Assembly (NCBI RefSeq): GCF_024713975.1
Contig: NC_091113.1
Location: 13,156,501-13,220,500 of the forward strand
Length of the DNA: 64,000 nucleotides
From: Paralichthys olivaceus
Lineage: Eukaryota > Chordata > Actinopteri > Pleuronectiformes > Paralichthyidae
Direction: 5' to 3'
Position 1 is the first letter of the stretch, and every line of letters begins with the position of its first letter. This document shows, piece by piece, positions 25,101 through 33,257 of the stretch. The translations under genes and the position numbers were made by a program. Below the pieces are notes generated by a model. It made no database searches, was not told the DNA's origin, and saw only the letters and a list, made by a program, of their open reading frames with translations.

Positions 25101-26530
25101 ATTTGTGTTTCCTTTCATCATAAGCAGTGTAGCTGTATGGGACTTTTATTGTGAAGGGATACTGACGGAATTTTTGGGAGCGTTATGAATTAAGGCAAAC
25201 CAAATATATAAAATAATTGAAGTCAAGTTTCCCACAGAGGTTTAAACCACAGGAAGGTGATGCACATTCCTCAGCACAGAGCCAAGCGCTTTAAGATAAC
25301 CCCAGACACAGTGTCTTAAATCCACACAGCAAACATGAAGCACACTCTAATCTCCTGTAATAGAGGTCAGAGCAGAGGAGCAAGCCAATTAGGTATAGCA
25401 GCTTCTTCACTCCCTTCTTTCTGGAGACTTCTGTGCACACAGCCTTCACCTCAACACTTCAATCTATGTCTCTCTTGCCTTTAAACGCCCTCTGTGCTGA
25501 GGTAAAGTCTCCACTGACAAATGAACAAGATGTACAGACAGATCTGATTTCTAACTTCTGCTTCTTCTGCTTTCTTTATAGCCCAACTTAGGTAACATGC
25601 ACACTTTTTTTTGGCTAAGAGGACTTTTGGGGGAAATGGGATATCTCTATTAAACATGAGTAGTCTAAATATTCATTTTAGATGGAAGAAAGAACATACC
25701 ACTAACTCAGATGAAAAACTATCCATATAGTCTGAAATAACAGATCTGTAAATACAATCCATCTAAATTAATCTAATGGACAGTGTGCTTACTTCAAAAC
25801 AGTCAACAGTGTGAAGCTGCAGGAAAACCTCAATGGAAATGATGTAGTTTCTGTGTTTGGGAAGCGTAACAAAACCAGGTCAAGAGAGTCAAGAGTCAGG
25901 TGATAGGGCAAAAGGGCAACATGCATACACTCACACAATGACCCCACATGGCTGCTAGGCTGCTGAATAGCACATGATTACAAAGAACTGCACATAACAT
26001 ACAAACATGCAAAGCCCCAGTAGAGAGCTGCATGCGAGTTATGATGAATATTTCTACACAAACCTTATTTTTTTATGTTTAAACTGTGTTTTCATCTTCA
26101 TCTGCCTCAGGCTGTGCTGAAGTCAAACACAATGTGATATCAAAAACATGCTAAGAAGCTATTGTGGAAGCCAAAACACTGTAGAGCAGTTTCAACAACC
26201 CGGCCAGTGCCAATTTGTCCAGCCATAACCATGCTTGTGAATTCAACAAAAAAAAACGAACCAAAAGTAGTGAAAAGCTGAGAAGGGTTGAACATATTTG
26301 CTAAACGACTCTGTATGACAACTCCTCTGACCCGTTCATTTAAAACCAAAATGTGACATGTAGGCATTGTCCAAGTACAAATAATATACGTGCACCATCG
26401 CCTCACCATTCTTGCGCTCCTGTAGAGGCAGCAAGTTGGGAGCAGGCTGAAGGGACAGCTCCTGAAGGTCATTGGCCACAGCCTCGCTCTGAGGGCTTCG
26501 GGCGAAGCCTGGTGTCCCACTGACTTCCAT
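1102..26530 (-). CDS. mrtfa: Myocardin-related transcription factor A, N-terminal part (partial, 3' end outside window)
   Basis: Coding exons in transcript order: 26407-26590 (ATG at 26528-26530), 6118-6183, 2117-2172, 1874-1949, 1102-1263. All phases join, giving 161 residues before the gene leaves the window. The protein is an SRF co-activator held in the cytoplasm by G-actin. Three actin-binding RPEL motifs are visible: RRTREELVSQGIMP (about 50-63), RPERSELVRMHIL (94-106) and RPGPIELVHKNIL (138-150). The basic stretch LKRARLADNLND between motifs 2 and 3 matches the family's nuclear-import region. TEDYLKRKI and AEPSLQAKQL match MRTF-A better than MRTF-B (which has TENFLKHKI and AEPSLQATQM), whereas SPQSEAVAN in exon 1 is shared with MRTF-B. 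Oddity: NILSV replaces the usual NILPV after RPEL3. The SAP, coiled-coil and activation regions are not in the window. Family assignment is near certain; the A paralogue is likely. Confidence 0.93.
2173..6117. other. mrtfa intron between the RPEL1 exon and the next exon
   Basis: Mostly AT-rich unique sequence. It contains the plus-strand two-exon candidate at 4086-4517. The 110-residue minus-strand frame at 3387-3719 shows no family motif or splice context and is not called. Nothing else is supported. Confidence 0.55.
4086..4517 (+). other. Unrecognised two-exon plus-strand candidate inside an mrtfa intron
   Basis: Exon A, 4086-4296, begins after a strong acceptor (ctgtctcctctgcag) and ends at a consensus donor (gcaatg|gtaaga). 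A 111-base intron with a long pyrimidine tract ends at tctgtatctccacag. Exon B, 4408-4517, continues the frame to TAA. The spliced frame from the ATG at 4248 gives 52 residues, including MTAEQPPLYPAESQG and HQYMLIPEQLMVW. A second frame in exon A (from 4087) reads like protein too (IQFKPSEYGNCLHSYDR) but stops at a TGA. I recognise no family. It may be a small antisense gene, a decayed gene copy, or coincidence. Confidence 0.3.
6184..12030. other. mrtfa intron between the alternative start exon and the RPEL1 exon
   Basis: Intronic sequence with a SINE at 9518-9815 and a CCATTTATGG CArG-type word at 8974-8983. A short GC-rich patch near 7800-7900 contains GGTTAGCC words like those at the gene starts, but no exon was found beside it. 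Confidence 0.5.
9518..9815 (+). repeat. tRNA-derived SINE copy
   Basis: Contains a B-box-like GGTTTGAATC, then the body words common to a widespread fish SINE: tagcatgttctcctgg, cagtccaaagacatgcag, ttgattggcgactctgaa, ccctgcgatacactg, tccagggtgtaccccacctc, and a ggataagcggtatag tail. Somewhat diverged from a consensus, so an old insertion. Confidence 0.8.
12031..12172 (-). CDS. mrtfa: Alternative first coding exon of mrtfa (short-leader isoform)
   Basis: This exon encodes 47 residues starting MIMLDTNNCLSFELSPHG and ending HVYHSLKE, followed by a phase-1 G and a donor (aaagaag|gtgggc). The same phase joins the shared RPEL1 exon at 6118-6183 to give SLKEVLQLKLQQRR. MRTF-B short isoforms carry a comparable KSLKEVLQL junction, which supports a real isoform. 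A TGA codon lies directly upstream in frame, so translation must start here or at the methionine two codons later. The purine/pyrimidine-rich, CpG-bearing sequence at 12240-12860 is the likely promoter and leader. The exon replaces the N-terminus encoded at 26407-26530, so the isoform differs only before RPEL1. Confidence 0.8.
12240..12900 (-). promoter_or_regulatory. Probable internal promoter and leader for the short mrtfa isoform
   Basis: This region lies directly upstream of the alternative start exon. On the minus strand it is rich in CTCTCC tracts and CpG, with an ATGCAAAT octamer (plus strand) at 12891-12898. No splice acceptor precedes the alternative ATG, which fits transcription starting here. 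The exact start site cannot be read from sequence. Confidence 0.4.
14690..15195 (+). repeat. Dispersed repeat family with 'tgacctttgacca' words, copy 1
   Basis: Contains gaccttgacctttgaccac, atttgaagaaattccctcag, cttgagatatcatgttcacaa and acaatgcctctggcc, the last followed by a purine-rich end. The same word order recurs at 46640-46995 and, shortened, at 60340-60500. Probably a non-autonomous transposon; class not determined. Confidence 0.65.
16768..16995 (-). repeat. Diverged inverted copy of the same SINE
   Basis: Read on the minus strand it repeats the landmarks of the 9518 copy: gactgggttaggttaattga, gcctgtccagggtgagcc, and the reverse of atcctttgac near the tail. More degraded than the first copy; the tRNA head is weak. 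Confidence 0.65.
19989..20165. repeat. Repeat family with 'agctgctttcagacat' end, copy 1
   Basis: Starts gaagctgctttcagacattg and continues with gtctggacattttctag and gatgacgtttctaatgcaat, then gaagaatacaaaattctc. Parts of this order recur at 35862, 41619, 48408, 49515 and 61725. The ends look like a terminal inverted repeat (agctgctttcagacat versus atgtctgaaagcagctt), suggesting a non-autonomous DNA transposon. Confidence 0.6.
22811..22841 (-). CDS. Possible third alternative first coding exon of mrtfa
   Basis: On the minus strand a short frame, MVQRDMTILP plus one base, ends at a consensus donor (gccag|gtaaag). Its phase 1 would splice to the RPEL1 exon at 6118-6183 and keep the frame (TILP-VLQLKLQQRR). 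An in-frame TGA lies upstream. Myocardin-family proteins are known to have very short alternative N-termini beginning MTLL. Only phase, donor quality and this loose similarity support the call. With no transcript evidence, it could be a chance donor in a long intron. Confidence 0.3.
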
Positions 26531-26999
26531 ACTTCCAGGACTTGGTCCCTCTCCTCTGGGTGGTTGTAACGTAGCCAGGGTGACAGAGACCTGTAGCAAA
26601 TATGAGAAATGAATAGTTAGTGGAATAGTAAGGCAGATCGAAAGGCTCCATTTTATATCAGGGCAACTAGAAAGAAGAAACAGGACTTTGATTCTATTTC
26701 ATAGTTTTCTGCCCAAAATAAATTGTAAAATATAAAAGGTTTTGTTTTATCTCAGCATCCAGTTCAGAACACCGGAACGACATGTAAAGGACAGAACAAC
26801 TGTGTGCAAGTGCAACGTACATGTGGTATAATTGAACAGGTAAACTTTACATCTTAGTTATGGAGCATGTACTCTAAGATTGTGTTTGGCTCTGTGCTAA
26901 ATAGCAAACATGCATCAGGTCCACACTAATGAAATACAAAATGTGCTATGAAAAAAACGATGAAAATGAACCGTGGCTGTTGGTAAATGTAGATAGTGA

Positions 27000-27215
27000 C
27001 AGCTGGTAAATGGGCTACATTGATACAGCACTTTACAAGTCTCAACAACCACTCAAAACGCTCAGCACTGTGAGTCACACTCATCCACGCTCCATCACAT
27101 CCCATTCACAGACTACGCACAGCCAGACCTGCCCAAGAGTACGTCGACGGGAGAAGCCAGGGATCAAACCATCGACCTTCCAATAATTAGACAACCCGCT
27201 GTAGCGCCTGATCCC
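27000..27215 (+). repeat. Dispersed fish repeat ending in 'gaccttcc' motif
   Basis: Words tggtaaatgggctacattga, agcactttacaagtctc, ccattcacagactac, ggatcaaaccatcgaccttc and cccgctgtagcgcctgatcc occur in the order typical of a common teleost interspersed repeat. Family name not assigned. Confidence 0.6.
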
Positions 27216-28627
27216 CTAATTGATTAATCAGTCAGGCCTATATCGAGCATTCTGCGATAATCAGCATTGTCCGATGCCTGTGCTTACAAGACTGAAAATG
27301 TCTGCAGACACATCAGAAAAGATTCAACCGAAAGATTTATTTTTATATACTGTTTCATTTTTTTGACTACCTGTAGACATTTTTAAAATAATAATATTTT
27401 AAATAAAAACAACTTTATACTGGCATAATAGATTGAGATCGGACATGAGCCAACCTCCTCTCTTAGCTGTTGGAAAACCAATTATGGGTGAGTAAAAAAT
27501 ACAATGTACTTTCACAGTTTTCCCTACACCTATAAAACTTAAGTGAAAAGCATTTTAAAACAGCACCCTTTTAAAATTAGCAAAATATATTACACTGCTG
27601 TTGAGAGAAAGGAAAAGCAATATTGGCTTTATCACACTGATTGAATTCATTACAACAATTTCTCTCTTGGAATGGAACCAGTGTAACTGTGTGCTGCATT
27701 ACGGGTTGTTTGTAGCATTGATATTGCTCAGCCTGTGAGTGTCTTCAAACCAACCTGTCGTGAGTCTCTCAGAGTTAATCAGCCTTACAAGTGTTTGGCT
27801 TTAAGGCTGATTATAAGGAGTCTCTGACGGCAGCCGTGACATGTTCCTCTGCCACAGAGGAAAAAAAAAACTCATGATGAGTGAAAATTAGTTCTTTAAA
27901 GTCTCCTGAAGTCTTTACTGCAGAAGTAAACCAACAAGGAAAACTGTAAAGAGCCAATAATTACAGCTGACACACATGTTGAGCTCAAAAAGGAAAAATG
28001 TTATGAACTTAAGTATGCGGATGAGGAATTGACTCCCTACAGTCCCTACTCACTAACTCAATCAGCTGACGAGTGGCCACTGGGAAAGTGAGCTGTCTAG
28101 TGACGTCTTGCCGAACAAAAATTTTGGTCAGCAACCAAAAGCTGTTCCATTGTCAGATGATCATGGGAGGCTGAAGTTCAGACCATTGACTATACGTCTT
28201 GTTTGGTTTTTGTGTTATTTTGTATGGAAAGTTCACATAAGGACATGGAGCTCACCTCATCAGCGATCAGATTTGTTTTTATTTTTCTTCTTGCTAAACC
28301 TGGGGAAAACCCTGACTCTCCAGTGTGAAATGTAGTAACCTTATATGGCAAATGAATGTAGTAAATATACCCTTACATCTGATCTGAGAAGCCCCTCCTT
28401 TGTTCCACAAGCATTTTACTGTGTGTTCAGAAATGTAATACACTGGATTTGCCTTTATTGGCCTTTCAGAGTTCAGTTTTAGAGAATAAGAGATAAATGG
28501 TACCCAGGGTTCTTTCACAAGCAAAAACAAGTCAGTGCCAGGAAACCGAGCACCTGTCTTTCTCTCTCTGTCTGTGTTTCTCACACACATATAGACAAAC
28601 AACTGAGTAATTAGTAAGAATTATGAG

Positions 28628-28628
<1 letters not shown>

Positions 28629-28672
<44 letters not shown>

Positions 28673-28693
28673 TATATATACATATATATAATA
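28629..28693. repeat. (TA)n microsatellite with CA interruptions
   Basis: About 65 bases of alternating TA, broken by two CA steps, in the first large mrtfa intron. Likely length-polymorphic; no gene function visible. Confidence 0.95.
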
Positions 28694-30446
28694 AATATGT
28701 TTGCCATGTTGTGTGTTGTTGAGTTGAGTGCTGATTCGTTTAATTAATTAATCAGGTCATTATCAGTGACATCACTAGCATTTGTCGTTTTCTGCTGTAA
28801 AACCTGAACTTGCAGAGCTTTAGATTAAAGCACTGTCCATCGCCTCAACCCCACAGTGCAGCAGTAATGAGGGACTACGGTTGAGGAATACTAGAGAAAT
28901 CAGTGTTTCAGACTGGCAGGTACATTTGTAATACAAACTGGTTAAACATGAAGTGAAGCGAAGCCTAAACGTGTCTGAGATTAGTCTGAAGGGATCTGCT
29001 TCCATTGTATCTCAGGTTAAAATGTAGTTACACCTTCTTTATGGAGGCGATTTCCCTAATTTATTGGAGTTGGCCTGGTGTAACTGGTTATCTTGCTTTG
29101 GGACACACTCCTCTGACTGGAGCCAGGACAAGAACTTGGACAGCTGATCAATAATTGTTATTTACAAAGGCAAGGCCCTCTGTTGTTGTTGCTGCTCTCT
29201 GCAAATATGTGTTTTTCTAGCTGTGGGGTTCTGATGGGGATTCTGTCGTTACTGCACAGTGGGGCTAAAAACAATGAGGCAGTGTTGTCTGAGATGTCAC
29301 TCCGTTCTGTCACAATAAAATGCTGGCATATGTCTGTATAGAGGCACACTAACCACCTGACCCACTAAATGCTCACTTGATGTTACTGGCCTCAGGATGT
29401 TTGGAACATCTATGTAACATTAAAATGTCTAAAAACGATAGGACCTGTTTTATATATTTTGTTGAGTATCTCCAATACAATGCACATTTTAGATTCTTGT
29501 TGTTTTAAACTACATATTTTAATCAGATATAAGTTCAGTCAACGGATGCAAAGTGAGCTGAGAAACAAGCATAAATTACTCACATATGGTGTATTTAAAG
29601 CCTAATCTGTATGTGTAATAAAGACATATTTAAAAATATATATATAAATTCAGAATTTCTAATAATTTCTTGTCCCGTTTACATGTGAGGCTTCTTGATA
29701 CCTCCCAATGTCAAAGACTTCACTTTCAAATCTCCGCAGCAAAAGCATAGATGATTTTTGTCTGATCACTATTACAACCTTGAAATCACATGTTAAATGT
29801 TAACATCTAGAACAGAACATTTGTATCGGCAAATTTCTCAGTACTTTGAAAAACACTGGATAATACATTACCAGTATCTAGGACACAGTGTATTCTTAAC
29901 AAAAATGTAAGCTACTGTGATTCGACACTGACATGAAGTATGTGCAGCATGTGATCAATGAGTCATGCAAAAACCTCACTGTGAGATGCTTATCTCCTCG
30001 TCATGAGGAAGAAATCAGATGAGAAAGTATGTTTGACTTTACAGTTTTGCGGTGCATACACCGAAGCTTAAATAATCTGATAAAAAGAGGGCAAGACAAG
30101 TGTCACACGGTTGATTGAACCAAACATTCAATAGATTCCTTTTTGCATTTCAGAAATATCCATTGCGCCACAATTGGTACTTTCCCAGCAGAGGACTGCT
30201 GTTCAAACATGCAAAGTCTGTACTGTTCAGAAGACAGACACCCACACTGGCCTTTCAGACACATAGCACAATTGCACTGCTACACACAGAAATACACACC
30301 TGCTGACATGACAGCCATGCTTTCTTCAGCATCACTCAGCAAAACCACAACAGTGTCTCAGGTCCCAGCAGGCAGGAAAGGCATGTGATCCTCACCTGCC
30401 CCCTGGTTTCAACTAGGCCTGATGGCATCTAAGGCTTGGTGCTTAC

Positions 30447-30508
30447 CTGTATTATAAAATCCTGACGGGGCGTTTTTCCATTTCAGAAGGACGTGGCTTT
30501 GAACGGCT
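30447..30508 (-). other. mrtfa: Second 5'UTR exon of mrtfa, with upstream ORFs
   Basis: A 62-base exon lies between a good acceptor (gtttaacag|AGCCG) and a consensus donor (tacag|gtaagc). It holds the TGA that closes the first upstream ORF. It also holds a second complete upstream ORF at 30452-30481, MEKRPVRIL then TAA. In the main reading frame it contains that same TGA, which fixes the long-isoform start at the ATG at 26528-26530. Confidence 0.55.
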
Positions 30509-30999
30509 CTGTTAAACAAAACAAACAAAGCAAAACTTCAACACTTATTTCATCCTCTTCCCTGTCGACCCCCATGTCTCTACGCCCATTACTCTGCAGT
30601 GGATCATGATGGAGAGCAGAGGCAGAGTGTGCACATCTGTAACCAGGACATGTGCAGGGAAAAAAGGCCCTGAAAAATGAAAATGAACAGAAGAGGCTGA
30701 AGAAGGATGATGAGAGCTGATAATCTGTTGTGTGCTGCAGGAGGAGGCCTCTCCACAGATGTCAGCTGGGGCAGCAGCAGTCTGCAGCTGTCAGTCCAAA
30801 ACAGACAGGCGTGCTAAGCTATCGTTAGCCTGTCTGGGTGGGAGTTCAGCCTGAGCAGTCTGGGCGCTATTAAAGTGACGCCACGGTGTGAAACCCGCAG
30901 GCAAACGACACAGTGAACGCGAGAGGTTAACTGCTACACACGATCGTACTTATTTCCACCACAGGCTACGTGTGAAAACCTGCTCACCCCAAGTTAGCT

Positions 31000-31400
31000 C
31001 CCGTTAGCATGCTACATCAGCCAGGCATTACCCGCTAGCTAGCCGTTAGCGTCTGTCCCGTCTGTCTGGCACGCCGCCGCTGTCTGTCACTGAAAGAACC
31101 AGCTAATGCTCAGAAGCGATCAATTGATGCGTGTGTTCCTTCGCTTACTCATCATGGTCGCCTCTTGTGTGTCGTGTCTGTAGAGGTACACGGATTGTTT
31201 GGGGACCACACCGCCACTTCCGAGTCACAAAGGAAACTTTAACCGGAAAAAGCCTCCTCTGCGTGGGACGCGAAAGCCCCACTTCCTTCGCAACACCTTC
31301 CCCTCGCAGCTCCTCGGTGTCGCAGGCGTCAACACATGTCAAACACAATGTTGTCTCCAGCGCAACACGGATTCTAACGTGGGAAACCGCAGAGTGGATC
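31000..31400. promoter_or_regulatory. CpG-rich promoter region of mrtfa
   Basis: This GC- and CpG-rich stretch, unlike the AT-rich flanks, surrounds the inferred first exon of mrtfa. It has repeated GTTAGC and GCTAGC words at 30990-31055 and an ETS-like CGGAAGTG. get4 starts 1.9 kb away in the opposite direction, so this is one side of a loose divergent pair. No TATA box was recognised. Confidence 0.45.
31149..31250 (-). other. mrtfa: Probable first non-coding exon of mrtfa (upper boundary approximate)
   Basis: On the minus strand the sequence ends accATGATGA|gtaagcg, a strong donor, inside the CpG-rich region 31000-31400. It carries a CGGAAGTG ETS-like site near 31220. Joined to the next exon (30447-30508), the two ATGs open a ten-codon upstream frame, MMKPFKATSF, then TGA. 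The transcription start is not visible, so the upper end is an estimate. Confidence 0.5.
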
Positions 31401-31724
31401 CAAGGTGTAGTACTTGCAGTACTTAATACTGGAGATGCTGCCTCCTGCGCAGTATTTGTCTTCACCTAGTGTCGAAAAGCGTGTACTTCAAGAGCTACAG
31501 GTTTGTACATCACTGTGTGAAACCTCATCTCATTGTTTTTCTCATTATTTATTTATCTACATACCCCCTGCTCGTTATGGGCCACAATTACATGAGTTCA
31601 CATGGGAGCATTCACTCTAAATGTTTTATTCCTTTAAGTGGATATTAAATCTTTAATTTATGGTTTGTTTCACTTTCATTTGTTTTGATAACATCTAAAC
31701 TGACAAAATGAGGTAAGAATTGAT

Positions 31725-32250
31725 AAGATAATCCTTTATTCGGCCCACAACAGGGAATTTGCAGAGAAGAGAACAATCAAAACTATGCATCAGTAAGTAA
31801 TAAGTAACATGCAATACCTAAGTGTAAGAATAATAATAATTCAGTGTAAGGAATATAACAAATATAGAACAATTTTAATAGAATAAAAACGAATATTTAC
31901 AGTGTAAAAACAAGAAGAATATGTGCAATGTGAGAATATGTACAGTCAATGGATGAACATGAACCATTGTATTGCACAGACAGAATAAATATTGCACAGT
32001 TAAGAGACTTAAACCAGAATTAAAGTGTAGTCCATAATGGATGCGTGTAGTTTTGAGCAGATTGGTTGTACAGGCTTAAATCTGCAGGAAGGAACAACCT
32101 GTGATGCCTCTCCTTCAGACACTTAAGGGGGAATCTGCTGCTGAAAGAGCAGCCCAGTGCTGTGATGGTGTCCTGCAGAGAGAAGACAGCTTCACCATCA
32201 TCCTGCTCTGTCCCACCACCTCCACTGGGTCAAGTGGTCATCCCAGGACA
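31725..32250. repeat. Dispersed repeat between mrtfa and get4
   Basis: Begins agataatcctttattcggcc and acagggaatttgcag, continues cagtaagtaataagtaacat, atatgtgcaatgtgagaata and catgaaccattgtattgcac, and then a segment with gcaggaaggaacaacctgtg and ccaccacctccactgggtca. The first 270 bases match 53100-53390 closely. It reads like the 3' part of a widespread fish transposable element. Confidence 0.7.
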
Positions 32251-32559
32251 AGGTGTTTTTCTCATTTCAAACTCAAATATATTACAAACAATACAGTACA
32301 TGATATCATGATGACTTCTAACGCAATCTGAAGAAGACTGAGCGATTGGCAACAACAGAAACAATATAGAATATACTGTATAATTAAAAACAAAAGAGAA
32401 AAGGACAAAAAATAAACACACAAATGGTCAATCTGGAATCAAGGGACATAGATGCTCATAAAGAGATTGTGCTTTTGAAGTTATGTCATTTAAATCCATA
32501 TAAAAAGCTGTTTCTGGAGGTCAACATTTGTGTAAGAAATTCAAACAGTTAAATTATTT

Positions 32560-32770
32560 CCCCCATACTCTTTGGATTTGTCCTACGTTTCCCAGACCGC
32601 ATACAGACGTGGGCCGTTTCAGGAAGGGATACAGCACTTCTGGCCTTATTGTGGCCTGAACAAAATAGATGTGAGCCAAAAGTGGCCCAAATATACCAAA
32701 ACGAACGTGGGCCTCTTTTGGCAAACATACGGTGCTCTCTACAAAGTGTAATCCTGATGTGAACCCAAAG
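32560..32770. repeat. Short internally repetitive 'gtgggcc / agtggccc' element
   Basis: Contains recurring tgggcc, tggcctt and gtggccca words at roughly 20-40 base spacing, in both plus and complement form. Resembles low-copy repeats with GGGCC-bearing units in fish introns. It abuts the element at 32760-32997. Confidence 0.4.
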
Positions 32771-32997
32771 TGGCCCATGTGGTAAATGGTGTTTAGTTTG
32801 TCCAGTCTGGGCTACTGTAAAGACAACATGGCGGACCCCCTCCTAATGTAAATATAAAGGAGCCATTCTAGGGTAAATAAGACAACTATTCATACAACTT
32901 ATATGAAACACACTAGTGAAAACATCACTAGGACAATGATCATTTTATAACCAATAGATCCCTTTCACCTAAATCCTACACACTGGACCTTTAAGAA
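32760..32997. repeat. MITE-like element with 'cacctaaatcctacacactggacctttaa' terminus (copy upstream of get4)
   Basis: The right end, ctacacactggacctttaag, is a near match to the right terminus of the element at 41981-42127. The interior shares gtccagtctgggctactgta and caacatggcgga with the fragment at 44690-44930. It sits about 260 bases upstream of the get4 start codon. Confidence 0.6.
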
Positions 32998-32999
32998 CT

Positions 33000-33257
33000 A
33001 GATTCTTTTAAACAATGCAAGTCAACCACTACTGGAAAGCGTTTCCCGAAAACAAACATGTGTTGTTTCAATGCTAGAATTACATTAACTCGTCACAACA
33101 TCCTCACACCGTGTCCGCAACCCCGACCACCGCCTGCTGCGCATCACCGCCGGCTACGGCAAGCGAGGAGGGTGTGCTCCCTTGAAATCTTTCCGGGTTG
33201 CCGTGCCTCAGTGTCAACACTCGAGCAGAGGCCGAGCGCTGCCGCGGAGCGACGACC
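33000..33257 (+). promoter_or_regulatory. get4 promoter and 5'UTR, CpG-rich
   Basis: CpG-dense sequence immediately precedes the get4 ATG, in contrast to the repeat-bearing DNA at 31725-32997. No TATA box. The transcription start cannot be placed exactly. Confidence 0.5.

Larger units (their letters stand above)
12901..26406. other. Large mrtfa intron between alternative and long-isoform start exons
   Basis: About 13.5 kb with repeats at 14690-15195, 16768-16995 and 19989-20165, TG-rich and CTTC-rich runs near 20735 and 21164, and the possible start exon at 22811-22841. The frames at 15292-15654 (minus) and 22774-23274 (plus) lack recognisable domains. No other gene is supported. Confidence 0.5.
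26591..30446. other. mrtfa intron between 5'UTR exon 2 and the long-isoform start exon
   Basis: AT-rich, containing a dispersed repeat at 27000-27215, the TA microsatellite at 28629-28693, and two perfect CArG words (CCAATTATGG 27478-27487, CCTTATATGG 28339-28348). No exon was recognised. Confidence 0.5.
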
